Part shown: piece after piece, positions 1 through 10,252 of the stretch
Numbering within the stretch: the stretch's first letter is position 1
Layout: each line of letters opens with the position of its first letter
DNA from: Oegoconia quadripuncta
Taxonomy: Eukaryota > Arthropoda > Insecta > Lepidoptera > Autostichidae
Assembly: GCA_949316235.1 (NCBI GenBank)
Contig: OX438751.1
Coordinates: 3,310,413-3,374,412 of the forward strand
Direction: 5' to 3'
DNA length: 64,000 nt
The notes under the pieces: generated by a model
The model's database searches: none
Seen by the model: the letters and a program-made list of their open reading frames with translations, nothing else
Told to the model about the DNA's origin: nothing
Position numbers and translations under genes: made by a program

Positions 1-110
1 AATATTCATTTTACCGAGGTCAAACAATATTTTCCCTGGGCTACTATAAATGATCGATAATTGTATGTCATGACGTTTTCAAATGTTATTTCTATAACTT
101 CATGTTCCAG

Positions 111-382
111 GCCACCTCATCCTCAATCTGGTATGCCGTGACACAGAACTCCACGACTCAGTAATAGCAATACTAAAGCGCCACTTCTGCCACTTGGTCA
201 CTGTGAAACTGTATGAAGAAGTGAACGAGATTATATTTGCTACGAATGGTAGCGGTTATAGCGTTGAAACGATGGAGGCTGCAGCGCGGGCCCTTAATTC
301 AGGTGCAAGGAAAAAGGGCCTTGTGAATATCAAGTGTCTTGATTTGAAAGACTTTATGCAATCTGTTACTGTTCTTGTGTAG
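111..382 (+). CDS. METTL13: METTL13 (eEF1A lysine and N-terminal methyltransferase) homologue, last coding exon, partial gene
   Basis: A splice acceptor (CATGTTCCAG, AG at 109-110) opens a frame that runs to TAG at 380-382. The first two bases complete a split codon, so about 90 C-terminal residues are present. They contain LNLVCRD, then DSV, then EEVNEIIFA, and end DFMQSVTVLV. This matches the METTL13 C-terminus, where the second methyltransferase domain carries NLVCRD and a later EVNEILF strand and the protein ends near LSDMLKTVKIV. METTL13 is a cytosolic dual methyltransferase that modifies the N-terminus and a lysine of elongation factor eEF1A. Its earlier exons lie left of the window. 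No AATAAA was seen in the 120 bp after the stop, where a MITE begins. Family assignment is from recognised residues, not a search. Confidence 0.87.
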
Positions 383-503
383 ATGAGCGGTCTAAGTCTA
401 GTCATATGGCGATCTCCAGATAATATCGAACTTAAGTACACACTTGAGTGGATACCTGATGACTTAACCACCTCCGTGGCTAAGTGCCTTCCATCTTATC
501 AAA
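383..503 (+). other. METTL13 3' flank, probable 3'UTR
   Basis: This is the sequence between the METTL13 stop and the first transposable element. No canonical AATAAA or ATTAAA is visible, so the transcript probably ends inside or beyond the MITE and SINE that follow. Confidence 0.4.
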
Positions 504-643
504 AGCCCGTATAACAGAATGATACTCAAGTAGAGATCTCCGCTTAAAAACAGTTAAAAAGGAACAACTATGTAACTTAAATAGCGGCATCAACTATGCT
601 CAAGCTCAGATCTACGCTTGAGCAACATTCTAAAATACGGGCC
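504..643. mobile_element. Short MITE with GCCCGTAT / ATACGGGC ends
   Basis: Left end AGCCCGTATAACAG and right end AAAATACGGGCC are inverted, and TAA follows the right end. The interior has inverted CTCAAG...GATCT blocks. It resembles the element at 18917-19055 and shares its termini with the larger family at 38340, 39093, 41612 and 46190. It starts only about 120 bp after the METTL13 stop. Confidence 0.6.
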
Positions 644-650
644 TAAGTGC

Positions 651-876
651 GGAACAGCAATGTTAAAGCGTTGTTGTGTTCCGGTTGTCAGAGATAAGAT
701 AGCCAGTCCCCCAAATAAGATGGAGTTTCCGGGCGGGGTTCCACTGGCCTCATCTTAACAGAAAAGCAGAGTGTATAGGCATTTATTGGGATCGCGCGCT
801 TCATCTTCCACCACATCGTCACTTTCCATCAGCTGAGATGTGGTCAAACGCGTATCCAGTTAACCAAAAAAAAAAA
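651..876 (+). mobile_element. SINE family A, 3' part, diverged
   Basis: It shares the family A body (GTTCCGGTTGTCAGAGATAA, then ATAGCCAGTCCCCCAAATAA) and then decays, ending in an A-run at about 866-876. The tRNA-like head is missing. It directly abuts the preceding MITE. Confidence 0.7.
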
Positions 877-901
877 TACATATTTTTTTTTTGTTTTATA
901 A

Positions 902-1062
902 ACGACTTTTTGGTTGTAGTGGTTAGAAACCCTGATTACTATACTGAAAGGTCGCGGGTTCGAATCCCGCTAAGGACATGTTTGTATGACGATTACGAAC
1001 ACGTAACCGAGTTATGGATTCTTAAACCGAGTCTTAAAAATGTATATATTTACAAAAAAAAA
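902..1062 (+). mobile_element. SINE family B, tRNA-derived, 3' truncated
   Basis: The head has an A-box-like GTAGTGGTTAGAAAC and a B-box GGTTCGAATCCCGC followed by the family body CGAGTTATGGAT. It ends in an A-run at about 1060. These pol III boxes mark tRNA-derived SINEs; this is not a functional tRNA gene. Confidence 0.75.
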
Positions 1063-1185
1063 ACTTACAGTCGTGGAATGAAAAGGTTCGTCATCTTTAA
1101 GTTGGCTTTTGCCTAAAGACAAGTTCTTGACTTGACATTCAACGCTACCCTGACGTTTGTGCCGCATTATGACATATTTATATAC

Positions 1186-1225
1186 CGACCTTTATATATA
1201 TATATATATATAAATATATATATTA
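1186..1225. repeat. (TA)n microsatellite
   Basis: An alternating TA run interrupted by single A insertions. Confidence 0.8.
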
Positions 1226-1308
1226 TTTTTTGTGTTATTTTTTTTTATAAAATAATTTTCAATTGTGTACACTATTTTCTGCCCAATCTAATAAACACTA
1301 TGTATCTC

Positions 1309-1440
1309 TAAGGTTTGCTGGTAGAAAACTTTATCGGAGTTAAGCTCGCCTTTGTACATTTTATATACAATGCATATTTCTGTAATAATTTTGTGTACAA
1401 TAAAGATATTAAGATAAGATATTAAGACCTTTTCCGAGCT
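1309..1440 (+). mobile_element. Non-LTR retrotransposon 3' tail
   Basis: It has GGTTTGCTGGTAGAAAACTT, then AAGCTCGCCTTTGTAC, ending ACAATAAAGATATTAAG. The same layout (GG-T-GCTGGAAGAGAT, GATAAG-CCGCC, CAATAAAG) recurs at 28150, 30255, 37118, 42288 and 44585, marking one 3'UTR superfamily. No coding part remains. Confidence 0.6.
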
Positions 1441-1601
1441 CATGTCACCATTTGACATATTTCGTAAATATTGCATGGCATATTCCTCTAATTGGCTTTC
1501 AGTTTCTTAGTTTAAGTGATAATTTGTAAAACAGCTGTTGGTTTTCCCAAGAAAATAAAATAAAATATGACAAAGTTAGTAATAGCATTTCTTTCTTACA
1601 G

Positions 1602-1772
1602 CAATCGAATATAGCCGACTTTGTCCGATTTGCTGTTAGTATAGCAACAGGTAAACACGCTGATTGTGACGAACGGTTATTGGTTGATGCTATGGGTGAT
1701 TTGAAAATATTAATGGCAGGTCAAACTAATAAAAAGCTTTTAGCTCAACTATTCATAGTCAAGGAACACTAG
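1602..1772 (+). CDS. Exon-like open frame, unknown product (candidate terminal exon or exon relic)
   Basis: A strong acceptor (TTTCTTTCTTACAG, AG at 1600-1601) is followed by 56 codons and TAG. Recognisable stretches are NIADFVRFAVSIATG, CDERLLVDAMGDLKIL and NKKLLAQLF, a balanced protein-like composition. There is a possible internal donor (ACAG then GTAAAC) near 1650. The frame is open upstream to about 1526 but has no ATG. It does not look like a repeat and I do not recognise the family. It lies downstream of METTL13 on the same strand, so it may belong to a separate gene, be a relic, or be chance. Confidence 0.3.
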   Translation, partial: QSNIADFVRFAVSIATGKHADCDERLLVDAMGDLKILMAGQTNKKLLAQLFIVKEH

Positions 1773-1924
1773 CTCGGCTAATTATGAACCCTGTCGTCAA
1801 AGAGTTAAAGCATAATTTTCTACGCAACAGGGTGGTGTGTTACTTAATTTAGAAATTATTTGAATACTGACGAACCTTTTCATTCTGCAACTGTACTTGT
1901 ACATATATCAACTATTTAATATCT

Positions 1925-1995
1925 ATTAATACAAGAGTAGTTGCTTAGGTACTAGATGGCGCTGTGTGTAGAGATCCAAAGATATTTAATTTATA
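1925..1995 (+). mobile_element. SINE family B, 3' end only
   Basis: Carries TAGTTGCTTAG and ACTAGATGGCGCTGTGTG then AAAGATATTTA, the family B 3' signature. Confidence 0.6.
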
Positions 1996-2158
1996 TTATA
2001 CCAGGAAGAATGAAAACCTTAAAAAACTATTGAAATCTGATCACAGTTATAACAGACGAAATATCTTAATTGCTTTATGAAATTCAAGCCTGAAACTCAA
2101 GTAAATAATATATATCATAAACAAAGCCCTAACAGGGAATACAAGAATGTTTTATTAT

Positions 2159-2213
2159 CACTTAACATCAGGTGTGATTGAGGTCAAGTGCTAACGCGTT
2201 GTGCATAAAAAAC
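2159..2213 (+). mobile_element. SINE family A, 3' end only
   Basis: Contains CTTAACATCAGGTGTGATTG and GAGGTCAAG, ends TTGTGCATAAAAAA, the terminal 55 bp of family A. Confidence 0.7.
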
Positions 2214-2570
2214 AAAAGTGTCTCGTTGATAATATTTTTTTTGAGAATTTGGCCTGGGTACTTCTGTGCGCTTGGTTGCTTGAGGTAAATTTGCTTACGC
2301 AACCTCCGGACTCCTAGCTAAAGCAATTGAGTTATTTCGTCTTGTATGTTTTTATTTAAACCGTTTTGTAATAAAACATTGATACCTGAAGTATATAAGT
2401 TTACATTTATAATATGTATACACAAGCAGGGTGAAATTTCTTCCCGTTTACTGATGACTCTACTCCTGATTACGAACAACTTTCCGTTAGGCACCATAGC
2501 CGAATTCGATCAAAAATTTTTCGATTGCCCATACAAAGTAGACCATTCTGAAACCAACTTTCAAAGTCAA
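2214..2570. other. Unassigned AT-rich stretch
   Basis: No gene or full repeat recognised. The words ATTACGAACAAC and GAATTCGATCAAAA near 2470-2520 recur inverted at 3413-3475, so this probably contains part of an unrecognised dispersed repeat. Confidence 0.3.
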
Positions 2571-3160
2571 AAAATATTTATTTCGTAGGATAAAGATTAT
2601 CACTTGAAAACGTCACATTTTATCTCAATATTAAAATTATTGACATTATTGCTCATTCGCAAAGCAGAATCCCCAGAGAAGAACGAGCAAGAAACTCAAG
2701 GGTTGCTCTTTAAAATAAGTTTAGGTTACAATTATATTATATTGTATAATTAGGCTGAATATCGCCGAGCGGTCTATGTCCATGCTTGCTTATCATCCAG
2801 ATAGTCAGAAATTTTATAATAGCCTTTGGTAAATAATGTCTGTTTTATGATGGTTTTGAATTTATTTAAAGGTAAATTTTGAATGTCCACTTGAACCTTA
2901 TTATAAAAGCGTATACATTGCCCCTTAAATGACTTAGTGACTGTGTAAACGGCTGACATGAACAGCAAGTTTGTTTTTATATCTGGTATTAACATTATGT
3001 ATATCACTATTTTTCTTAAACGATTCTATATTTTTTCTTACATACATTAAGTTTTCGTAAATATATTGCGATGCTAATGTTAATATATTAATTTCTTTAA
3101 ATTTATTCCTAAGAGACACTCTGGGGCCCAGTTTGTAAATCCATTTGTATGGATATACTA
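2571..3160 (-). pseudogene. Non-LTR retrotransposon, reverse-transcriptase C-terminus and 3'UTR, 5' truncated
   Basis: On the minus strand overlapping frames give RVSLRNKFKEINILTLASQY, then KSFKGQCIRFYNKV and DIQNLPLNKFK, ending DYLDDKQAWT. These are typical C-terminal residues of jockey-like reverse transcriptases. The 3'UTR contains the same GTTTCTTGCTCGTTCTTCTC block as at 32400 and 55130. It is broken by frameshifts and lacks the catalytic core, so it is dead. Related copies lie at 20144, 31612 and 54990. Confidence 0.75.
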
Positions 3161-3197
3161 GCCCAAAATTGTTCGACTTCTATACTTAAAGGTGGTT

Positions 3198-3395
3198 TCA
3201 GTGTGCGAAGTGTGAGTTTTGTCTCGTTTTTAACATTACCATCGCGTTCGCGTTTACGATAAAGGTCCCTATGAAAAAAATCGTTTTGCAAACTATCCGC
3301 TAGAGGCGCTGAAAATTTCTCCATACAAATCGTCACGTAAACATGAACGCGGTAGTAAAGTTAAGTCGGAACAAAACTCACACTGCACCCTCTGA
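3198..3395. mobile_element. Palindromic MITE (AGTGTGAGTTTTGT family), copy 1
   Basis: Left arm TTCAGTGTGCGAAGTGTGAG; the right arm on the other strand reads TTCAGAGGGTGCAGTGTGAG. Internal inverted blocks include CGCGTTCGCGTTTACG and its partner near 3340. A second copy is at 43195-43393. Confidence 0.7.
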
Positions 3396-3542
3396 ATGGT
3401 TTACTTTGTACGGATCATCGAAAATTCTTTGATCGAATTCGACTATGGTTCCTTGGGGAACATTGTTTGTAATTAACAATGGCGTCACCAGTAAATGGCA
3501 ATTACACGAATTAAATTTCAACGTGGGTAAAAACAGGTACTC

Positions 3543-3612
3543 GTGTAGTATTTTAACCATCTGGTATCCTTAATACAAGCCTGTTCAAGAATATTTGTTT
3601 ATTTATTAATTA
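3543..3612 (+). mobile_element. SINE family B, 3' fragment
   Basis: GTGTAGTATTTTAACCATCT then GGTATCCTTAATACAAGCCT and a TTTATTTATT end match the body of family B. Confidence 0.5.
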
Positions 3613-4208
3613 TTCTTCCTGGTCCACCTAGAGACCATAAGGCCGCTAGTAAGTATGAACAAAATGGGTACTTATTAAAAAAGTTTCCGAGTAAATTAAG
3701 TTCGCATTGTCGTGTCCTTAACCGAAATAGTCCCGCTGGTACCGATCGGTATCAGTCGACCCGACCCAACTTTGAATTTTCAACTCGTGCCGCTCTCAGG
3801 TAGGTAGTCTGTAATCAACAGGTTATTATTTGTTTAGTAATATAATACCTGACCTGATTTGTTTATAGTTATGCGGCTCTGTTATTCAAAAGGCCAAAAC
3901 AGTTTACAGAAAGAGATTAGACGCAATAGAACGTGAACCAGATGTGTTTATCTGAGACCGTGTAATTTGATCCCTTTGAGTGCGCACGGGAAGGGGGTCT
4001 GGGGATGTGGTGACGTAATCGGCCAAGGACTTTACATCATCACCCTATATGACTTTGTACGTACACGTATATAACAGTGTAATTAGTTGTATATTCCTGT
4101 ATTAGCTTTGAAAAAGTATAATATGTAAGTGAGTTTGGTCTTAGTCATATTTGTATAAGGCAGTTTTAGACTATTGTTGTGAAAGAATATATTGCTAAAC
4201 ATTATGTA

Positions 4209-4432
4209 ATGGGCTAGCTTTCCGCTCGCGGCTTCACCTGTGTCGAATAACTTTTGTGTGGAAAATTTGTTTATCCCGCGGAAACTACTCACTTTATCGG
4301 AATAAAAAATATGTTGTTTTAATCCAGGGTATGTTCTACCTTCATATTAAATTTCGCCCAAATCCGTTCATGCGTTTCGCCGTGATTGAGCTGTTGCTCA
4401 AACATCCATACTTTCCCATTTATGATATTAGA
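4209..4432 (-). mobile_element. Dispersed element family E (CTAGCTTTC end), minus orientation
   Basis: Read on the minus strand it runs from TAATATCATAAATG through GCTCAATCACGGCGAAACGC and ATCCGTTC to GGAAAGCTAG. Family E copies at 11530, 20731, 28425 and 35442 share TAATATTATAAATGCGAAAG starts and GAAAGCTAGT ends. A CTAG terminus without obvious terminal inverted repeats would suit a non-autonomous Helitron, but the class is not proved. Confidence 0.5.
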
Positions 4433-4685
4433 TGCGCGAATACCTCGCGATAATAATGAATAGAAAATTTTTCAAACTCAACGTATTCCTATAGCTTCCG
4501 CGTCGATATGTCGTCAGAACATCTCGCTCCATAGCATTCATGATTGTATAAGTCTATTCCGCTTCTCGTGCACGCAAAACATTGCTATTTCCTCTATACA
4601 GAGGAAATTTATTGCGTCTTTTAGAAAACTGTAAAAAACGCAATGCAATAAGATGCAAAATTTTAGTATTTATCATTATTTATGT

Positions 4686-4900
4686 ATCTACCATCATTAT
4701 CATGCCCCCACTGTTGGGGCATAGCCTTCTCTCGCTGGGAGAGGTTACGGGCAATAATCCACCACGTGGGCCTAGTGTGGGTTTGTATTGTATTGGCTTA
4801 ACGATTGCCTTCAATTGTAAACCACCGGGAGCGACCACTTGGCATTCGAAGCAACCCATCCAAGGACTGATCCCGCCATACATTGCTTAACTTGATGCGA
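4686..4900 (+). repeat. Dispersed repeat with ACTGTTGGGGCATAG core
   Basis: The block CACTGTTGGGGCATAG, then CTCTCGCTGGGAGAGG and GGCAATAATCCACC occurs inverted at 9903-9990. It is probably the 3' region of a SINE or LINE. The class was not resolved. Confidence 0.5.
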
Positions 4901-4995
4901 CTGCGTCACGAATATCATAGTATTAGCAATATTTTTTTAAAAAGCATCAATGTTTAATCTTCATAATGTAACAATATTTACTTCATGTATTGTCA

Positions 4996-5295
4996 TTGAG
5001 CGTCGGTGGCTCAGCGGTTAAGACGCGGTTCCCCAATTTGGGCGGTCCTGGTTCGATTACCAGGCAAGCATGTACCAATGAGTTTTTAAGTTTAATTACT
5101 TCTGTGCATTTATCCGACTGCTCTTAAACTGTAAACGAAACCTGCATGTCTGAGAAATAAAATTCAAAGGCATGTGAAGTCCCCAACCCGCATTGGGCCA
5201 TCGTGGTGGACTATGGCCAATACTCCCTCATTATATGAGGGAAAGCCTATATCCCTGCAGTGGAATGTTAACGGGCTGATGATGATGATTGTCAT
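4996..5295 (+). mobile_element. SINE family D, tRNA-headed, near full length
   Basis: Starts GAGCGTCGGTGGCTCAGCGG (A-box TGGCTCAGCGGTTAAGA), B-box GGTTCGATTACCAGG, then AACCCGCATTGGGCCATCGT and a GATGATGATGATTG end. An opposite-strand, head-truncated copy is at 40690-40921. Confidence 0.75.
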
Positions 5296-5508
5296 TGTAG
5301 AGCTATAATTATATAATTTGTTCAAGAAACGGCGCATGCTTTGTTTTTCAATTGCTATGAGCACTGCTGTTATTTTTATAAGTTGTAATTATATTTTCAT
5401 ATTTAGATTAAAGAACTATGTAAATATGTGACTGTTTCGTTCGGAGATGACGAACCATGTATCGTCAAGGCTATCCTTTTTTGATCTCGGGAACACAAAA
5501 AGGACGAC

Positions 5509-5650
5509 AATGGTGTCGATTCGGATGTACACTAACTAAACTAAAACCAGTTTTGGAGTGGTGCCGTCGCATTGTACTGTTCCAGGGAGAAAGTTTGTTA
5601 TAACTGGTTTTAGTTTAGTTTAGTTGGTGTACATTCGAATAGACACCATT
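5509..5650. mobile_element. Hairpin MITE of about 142 bp
   Basis: Left arm AATGGTGTCGATTCGGATGT then ACACTAACTAAACTAAAACC; the right arm ends in the complement (ACATTCGAATAGACACCATT). The arms are about 43 bp with a roughly 50-bp loop. No coding content. Confidence 0.65.
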
Positions 5651-7195
5651 ATAGACTTGGACCGTGTTGTTCAAACAATCAAAATGGCGCCACTTCATTG
5701 GTGTTAAAACGGCAGTTTGGAACCAATGGGAACTCAGTCATACACAGACATCGTTCGCGAACTGTCGTATGATAATAATGTGCTGATTTGTCTTGTAAAA
5801 AATGCATCACTTACTACAGTAAAGTGACCAAAAAGATGCGAGTATCTTGTAAGGATATACCCGTAGTAAACCTCTTATATGTTGTGAGCACAGACTAAAC
5901 AAAAATATTGATTGTGCACGGTTTTACTCCCAAGAGGACTACGACATCTCTAACTGCGTAAATTTCGCGAGAATTCTAAGAGATTGCGCTGTTTATCTAC
6001 TAAAAAAAGCGCGAAAAAGTTGTTCGTGCGACACGTGCACTTATCCACCGCATGTTATAAATAACAATAGAAAACAAAAGCCCATCAGCATAATATTTTG
6101 TACTTTGCTGGCGCCATGTTGGATTATTTACCATAAAATTCTAAGAGATGGCGCCGTTTTACCTACCAAGGAAAGCGCGACAAAGATTTGTTCGCATATT
6201 TATATCAATGAGGACATGACAATTTAACTATGTCACTTTAGTTCTTACAAACAGGTCTTTTCCCGTGATTTTTCCTCTACATACGTTGTCATTGGCATAA
6301 TTTATTGTGCTAGAAGAGCAAAAGGTTTTTTGAGCATGTGTAGACATGACAATATAAGTATAAAAACCGAAAAACTCGACAGCATATTTTGTTTTTTGTG
6401 GGCGCCATGTTGGATTTTTTATCATAAAAGGATTAAGACGAATCTATGCACTTCAGGAGCGGTCAAGTCGTTTAGGCTATGGGAGGTAACATAGATATGT
6501 AAATACATACACCCGAAAAACATTATCCTCCTTCCTGGGGTAGTCGGGTCAAAATTATTACAATTGTTTGAGGTTATGATTTCTGAACGAAGTGATAGGA
6601 ATAAAATTATGTCGACCGTTTTTGTGTACTCTTATTCAAGAAAGGATTCGTTTAAATTTAAATAAACCGAATCGACACCATTCTTGTACTATAAGGAATG
6701 TTTTTATTTATTGTATCTGTGGAAATAATAAATATTAAAGCGTAGTCTGTGAGTTTAGTATGAATTTCCTTTTTCGTTAAGTGTAATTAGACTGGGCAAC
6801 GTGATCTAAGACGTATCGTCTCCGTTCGAAAACGGAGTGAATTCAAGTTGGCCGCATGTCGAATATCACGAATTGTAAAAATACATAAATACGCAACCCT
6901 TGATTTCTTGGCTGGTCTTTTCTGGATCGTCAGTCTTGTAAATAATGCATGTATGTACCTATGTTATGACGATTTCAGGTGTTATTTTTATGATTTATAA
7001 AATGAAATTAATTCATATCGATTTTGTAGTTTGATGCAACGGTAACTACACTGACGTTAGCATCAAAATTAGTAGCAAAGGTAGTCCAATATATCTTAGC
7101 GTTTAGGAAAAATTAATCATTGCAAATGGCACCCTATGGCATGGGGCAATAAATCTATTTTTGAATAGCATCCTTTTTATTTAAACGTGTTCATG
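5651..7195. other. Unassigned stretch with a degraded dispersed repeat
   Basis: No gene recognised. Around 6400-6550 the words GGCGCCATGTTGGAT, GGTCAAG, AGGTAACAT and GTCGGGT appear in the same order as at 37302-37450, so this is a copy of an unclassified repeat. Two more GGCGCCATGTTGGATT motifs at 6110 and 6400 suggest internal duplication. Confidence 0.4.
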
Positions 7196-7493
7196 CATTT
7201 ACGATTCGGAGGTCGCGGGTTCGATCCCCAGCGGGGTACATGTTTAAGTACACGGTTTGGTTGGTAGTCGGGCATTTTAAATGTCCGCCTGGCTAGCTAC
7301 CACCATCATATCTTAAATCTGCCGCCAAGCAGCAATGTTAATAGCATTGTTGTGTTCCGGTTGTCAGAGATAAAATAGCCAGTCCCCCAAATGTGTTGGT
7401 TGGGGGTGGTACGCTTCCACCTTCGACCTCATCTTCACTTAACATCAGGTGTGATTGAGGTCAAGTACCAATCTGTTGTGCATAAAAAAAAAT
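7196..7493 (+). mobile_element. SINE family A, head truncated
   Basis: Begins inside the tRNA-like head (ACGATTCGGAGGTCGCGGGT), has B-box GGTTCGATCCCC, body ATGTCCGCCTGGCTAGCTAC and ends TGTGCATAAAAAAAA. Confidence 0.85.
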
Positions 7494-7959
7494 ATATTTC
7501 TTACTGTTCTGTACCAGTATATTTTTATCATTATCTGTGCAATAAGGTAAATTATACTGTTATTTTTGACCACGCAGCCTACTTAATGCCGGCCGGACCA
7601 ATGCGAAATAAGGATCATATCCACCACACGTATCCAGTGCGGATTGGTTGAATTATATTGGCTAGCGTCCCTCTATAAGAACTGCGAACCTTTGCAGATC
7701 TATTGTACCTTTGGTGGATACAAAAATACCTATGGGAAACAGATCATTCGTTACTTTATAGTTGTTTTACTTTTTTCAACATACTTGCTCGTAAAGTGGA
7801 TCTAATTTCACCGGTTTTACATATATCATTTGTGTTCTATAAAGTTATACTCCTGCACCCAATGCTCTTAGTAATAAGGCCGACCAATTGTACTCTTTTC
7901 AGTATTGTGCTTTGTAAAATGATATTGTAGGATTTTGGGCTAGGCCAGTTTAAAAACCC

Positions 7960-8089
7960 CGCCAAACCGCCATTTCACCGACGTCCACAGTGAAGTTAGA
8001 CAGGGTCTTGTTGTTAACTTCACATCGTTCGACGGTCTGTCACCGCATCGGTGTCGTCGTCTGTCTGTCTTCATCTCTCGAACTCGTAC
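7960..8089 (+). promoter_or_regulatory. Possible promoter / 5'UTR of a plus-strand gene
   Basis: A GC-rich, non-repetitive patch precedes the candidate start at 8090 (CACATCGTTCGACGG, GTGTCGTCGTCTGTC). An in-frame TAA lies upstream with no intervening ATG. No TATA box was seen; the transcription start cannot be placed. Confidence 0.25.
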
Positions 8090-8133
8090 ATGGCGGTAGC
8101 ATCTCAAGCTTGTGCACCTAATCAAACTGGCGG
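8090..8133 (+). CDS. Candidate first coding exon of an unidentified gene
   Basis: ATG at 8090 (context GTACATGG) encodes MAVASQACAPNQTG plus a split codon. It is followed at once by a consensus splice donor (GGCGG then GTGAGTGG, GT at 8134-8135). An in-frame TAA lies upstream, which supports this start. The region is GC-richer than its surroundings and is not a repeat I recognise. No matching downstream exon was found; any continuation would run antisense through SUCO or use a nearby exon. It could also be chance. Confidence 0.3.
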
Positions 8134-9902
8134 GTGAGTGGTAGAACAATTGGCCATTCAACTTTATTATATTTTTTATATACAATTTTTCATAATCACT
8201 GATTTCATTTTTTACTTATTTATCGTGTAGGTACCACACAGATATATACATTCTTCTTTTGTGCAATATAGTGTAAGCAGCTCTTAAGTGAAGTTATATT
8301 CTATAACTGCACTATTTGCTACAGCAAAGAACATAAGTCTCATACAGCCAAGTGATAACACCATCAGCCCGGTGAATAAAATATCGCTGATCTCCATGTG
8401 TTATGGAGATCAGTAATAAAATATGCTTCAAATAGTTTTTTCTTTTTTTAATTTGAACTGGCCCGCCGCGCGGCGCCAGCTTGTATTTTTTATTCTGTTT
8501 CCTCGCAAGTATGTTGAAAAACGTCGTACGATATACGTGTATATTGGTTAAACACACTCGCCTCTATTACACCCTCGCTTTCGGCTCCGGCTGAAATTCC
8601 GCCTCGTGTGTTATAGCCCCCATAACGCACTTATATCGTAATATACTATTATGTATGCGACTGTAGAATCTATGTAGCTGATTGGTTGTGTTATGAAATG
8701 AGTTTAAATTTTGTATCTGTCAGTTGAGAGATAAAAATTGTGATAAGAATGATGTTTTCAAATGAAAGTAACCAAATAAAACCAATGCATTTAATGCCGT
8801 TTCTTTGTTTACTGAACTCACGCGACTAGTTGCTCGCATCCGTCCACAATTTCACTTATTGTCATCCCCTAAGGTACAACACAGCGCTCCAAGCACGCTG
8901 CAAGTGCTCATACACATCGCACAAATTAAAAATCGCAACAGGCTAACAATTAGGCTTCCTAATTTATCACAATTGGCACCTATTGAGGTCTAACAACAAT
9001 ACAAAATATACAATAATTTAAATACAATTACAATACAATTAATATTCGCAAGGAAATAAATTACAATAGCTTCCCGCGTCAGTTGAGGATGGTCATACGT
9101 GGGATAAGTAAAACAATTTTGCCAAAATTAGACTTATTTTTCAGGCAACCGTCAGCCTTTTTAGGCGACATTTGTGCCAATTTTCTAACTAAAACTATTT
9201 TCATTGTGGTCCCATCTCTTTCTCCGGGAAATAATAAGAACGGGGTAGTACCACAATAAAATTGGTATTATTTTGGAGAAGCGTCACTTGAACCGACACC
9301 GAAGTCAATTGTAATTAGCATATTAAAAAAAAAAAACTATTTTAGCAAAATGGTAGTACTTTAGGGAAGAATTTGGCAACTCTTTTAGATCACGACATCT
9401 GTCACGCACTATTATCTACACCTCAGAAATACATAATCACCGACATACGTGCAAAATATTTTACCACATACATTTGTTTGCTCTGCGTCCTCTCCATGTT
9501 CAAACCATACTTTGATAAAAACAACCTGCCGACCGACTCGAACTGGGTGAATGCCCTTGTCCTCTGTATACTTTGACTACGACGAATAATTTGAATATCG
9601 ATAAGCCATTATTAAAACTCTTCTCCCATGCTAATGTATTCTAAAAATATGCACTTTCTGTTTATTTCTAAAAGTAATACACGTAATTCTGTTGTGATGC
9701 AGCATGACACAATTTCATGGTCATGATCCCTTCTAATACAATTAAAAGCCGAATGAAACTTTATACACAAGCAGGCCACGAAATTCTAGACAGTGTATTG
9801 ACTGCGTTTACGAAAAGTAATCGTGACAGTATATATGATTTATAAGTTGTCCATTAGTACTCTTAAGTGATTGGTTATATTCAGGGTCAATACAGTACAA
9901 TA
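8134..9902. other. Unassigned stretch
   Basis: No repeat or gene firmly recognised. At 9376-9576 a 66-codon plus frame (TPQKYIITDIRAKY, KNNLPTDSNWVNAL) has many C-ending codons, but it lacks an ATG or a clear acceptor. It is left unannotated. Confidence 0.3.
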
Positions 9903-9990
9903 TGGTGGATTACGGTCCGTACCCTCTCCCAGCGAGAGGAAACTATGCCCCAACAGTGAGGACATGAAAGGCTGTTGATGATGATGAACC
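9903..9990 (-). repeat. Dispersed repeat with ACTGTTGGGGCATAG core, second copy
   Basis: The reverse complement reads CATCATCATCAACAGCC, then CACTGTTGGGGCATAG and CTCTCGCTGGGAGAGG, matching 4686-4760. It lies about 260 bp beyond the SUCO stop codon and could be in its 3'UTR. Confidence 0.5.
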
Positions 9991-10252
9991 AATATACACT
10001 CCCTAGAGCTTAGTGTCCTGCTTCTATGTTCATGAAAACAGGGCATGCATCAGAAATTTAATCTTATGAACATTTTCTACATGTTTCATTATCAGCACCA
10101 TGAATATGGCAAGGATCAGTGTCATCATATAGTAAATACAATTCGGCGAAATTAACACTAAATGCCACTTTTGTATGGGATCCTATACTACACATGACCA
10201 TCCTCTTAAGCGGTCGAGAGATAGGATACAATCGTAATTAAATATATAATGC

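Noticed and set aside
4996..5080. tRNA-like sequence with A and B boxes
   Set aside because: It continues into a repeated 300-bp body also present at 40690, so it is a SINE head, not a tRNA gene. The same applies to all family A, B and C heads.
7940..8185. 81-codon minus frame
   Set aside because: It is the reverse of the candidate plus exon and promoter patch and has no supporting features.
9373..9576. 67-codon plus frame with many C-ending codons
   Set aside because: No ATG or acceptor, no recognised family, and an alternative open frame on the other strand.
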